Shown one piece after another: positions 5,410 to 5,626 of a stretch of 5,626 nucleotides of DNA (its first letter is position 1; the number at the start of each line of letters is the position of its first letter). The position numbers and the translations under genes are program-made. The notes below the pieces were generated by a model, which was given only the letters and a program-made list of their open reading frames with translations, was not told the origin of the DNA and did no database searches. The DNA comes from an uncultured Prevotella sp. (GTDB taxonomy: Bacteria; Bacteroidota; Bacteroidia; Bacteroidales; Bacteroidaceae): NCBI GenBank assembly GCA_934219025.1, contig CAKQDG010000124.1:1-5626 (forward strand). The letters run 5' to 3'.

Positions 5410-5626
5410 ATGCAAAACAAAGGAATTGTAATTGTACTGGCAGTCTTGATGACCCTTGCAAGCATCTTCTATTTGTCTTTCTCAGTTGCCACAGGCTACT
5501 ACGACAGCCAGGCAGCAAAGATAAAAGATCCGATAGCTCAGCAGGATTACAAAGACTCAGTGAAGTACCTCGGCGTTTATTCCTACCAGCGTTGTCTCGA
5601 GACACAGATCGGTCTGGGTCTTGACC
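5410..5626 (+). CDS. secDF: Protein translocase subunit SecDF, N-terminal fragment (3'-partial)
   Basis: Seventy-two codons are visible before the window ends. The protein starts MQNKGIVIVLAVLMTLASIF, a single membrane helix (about 5-25), then a hydrophilic periplasmic stretch with DYKDSVKYLGVYSYQRC (49-65), and ends at ETQIGLGLD (67-72 region). This is the N-terminus of Bacteroidetes SecD, where GLDLKGG would follow directly at the edge. SecD/SecF use the proton motive force to help complete export through SecYEG; in this phylum they are usually one fused chain of roughly 1000 residues. The fusion cannot be verified here, so the symbol reflects the phylum's norm. The gene has its own -7 element and a leader of about 95 bases. 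Codon use is less ATA-rich for Ile than in the rhomboid and EEP genes. Confidence 0.87.
   Translation, partial: MQNKGIVIVLAVLMTLASIFYLSFSVATGYYDSQAAKIKDPIAQQDYKDSVKYLGVYSYQRCLETQIGLGLD

Overview
The window looks like a chromosomal segment of a Bacteroidales bacterium, most likely Prevotella or a close relative. Two things support this: the protein families (DUF4254 next to a GT9 glycosyltransferase, a three-TM endonuclease/exonuclease/phosphatase protein, a fused-type SecDF start), and four well-placed matches to the Bacteroidetes -7 promoter element TAnnTTTG. The assignment is from recalled family resemblance, not from a search. I see no mobile element, CRISPR array, tRNA or rRNA.

Layout. 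Bases 1-512 hold the 3' part of a TrmH/SpoU-type RNA 2'-O-methyltransferase whose start lies left of the window, followed by a probable terminator (563-613). Bases 513-927 have no convincing gene. They contain that terminator, a small hairpin, and a GC-richer block of nested palindromes (695-798) with a perfect 15-bp direct repeat, then a promoter (870-900). Bases 928-2600 are a two-gene unit, DUF4254 protein plus GT9 (heptosyltransferase-type) glycosyltransferase, joined by a TAATG stop/start overlap. It ends at a bidirectional terminator (2624-2680) shared with the convergent HU gene (2714-2989, minus).

The HU gene has a textbook TTTG-N19-TATATTTG promoter and a leader of about 95 nt. That leader contains an unlisted 36-codon ORF overlapping the HU start. 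Divergent from HU, a second transcription unit carries a rhomboid intramembrane serine protease (3249-4175) and, 9 bases later, a membrane-anchored endonuclease/exonuclease/phosphatase protein (4185-5273) whose catalytic domain is predicted to face the periplasm. A new promoter at 5301-5308 then serves a gene cut by the window edge, recognisable as the N-terminus of SecDF (from 5410). Its leader of about 95 nt has competing hairpins and two tiny overlapping ORFs.

How the genes fit together: the window is mostly housekeeping and envelope biology. It covers RNA modification, probable surface-glycan synthesis (DUF4254/GT9), nucleoid packaging (HU), intramembrane proteolysis with a membrane-anchored phosphodiesterase-like enzyme, and protein export (SecDF). 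No obviously new multi-gene system is visible. The most worthwhile leads are the HU-leader ORF, the palindromic repeat block, the possible histidine site in DUF4254, and the SecDF leader.
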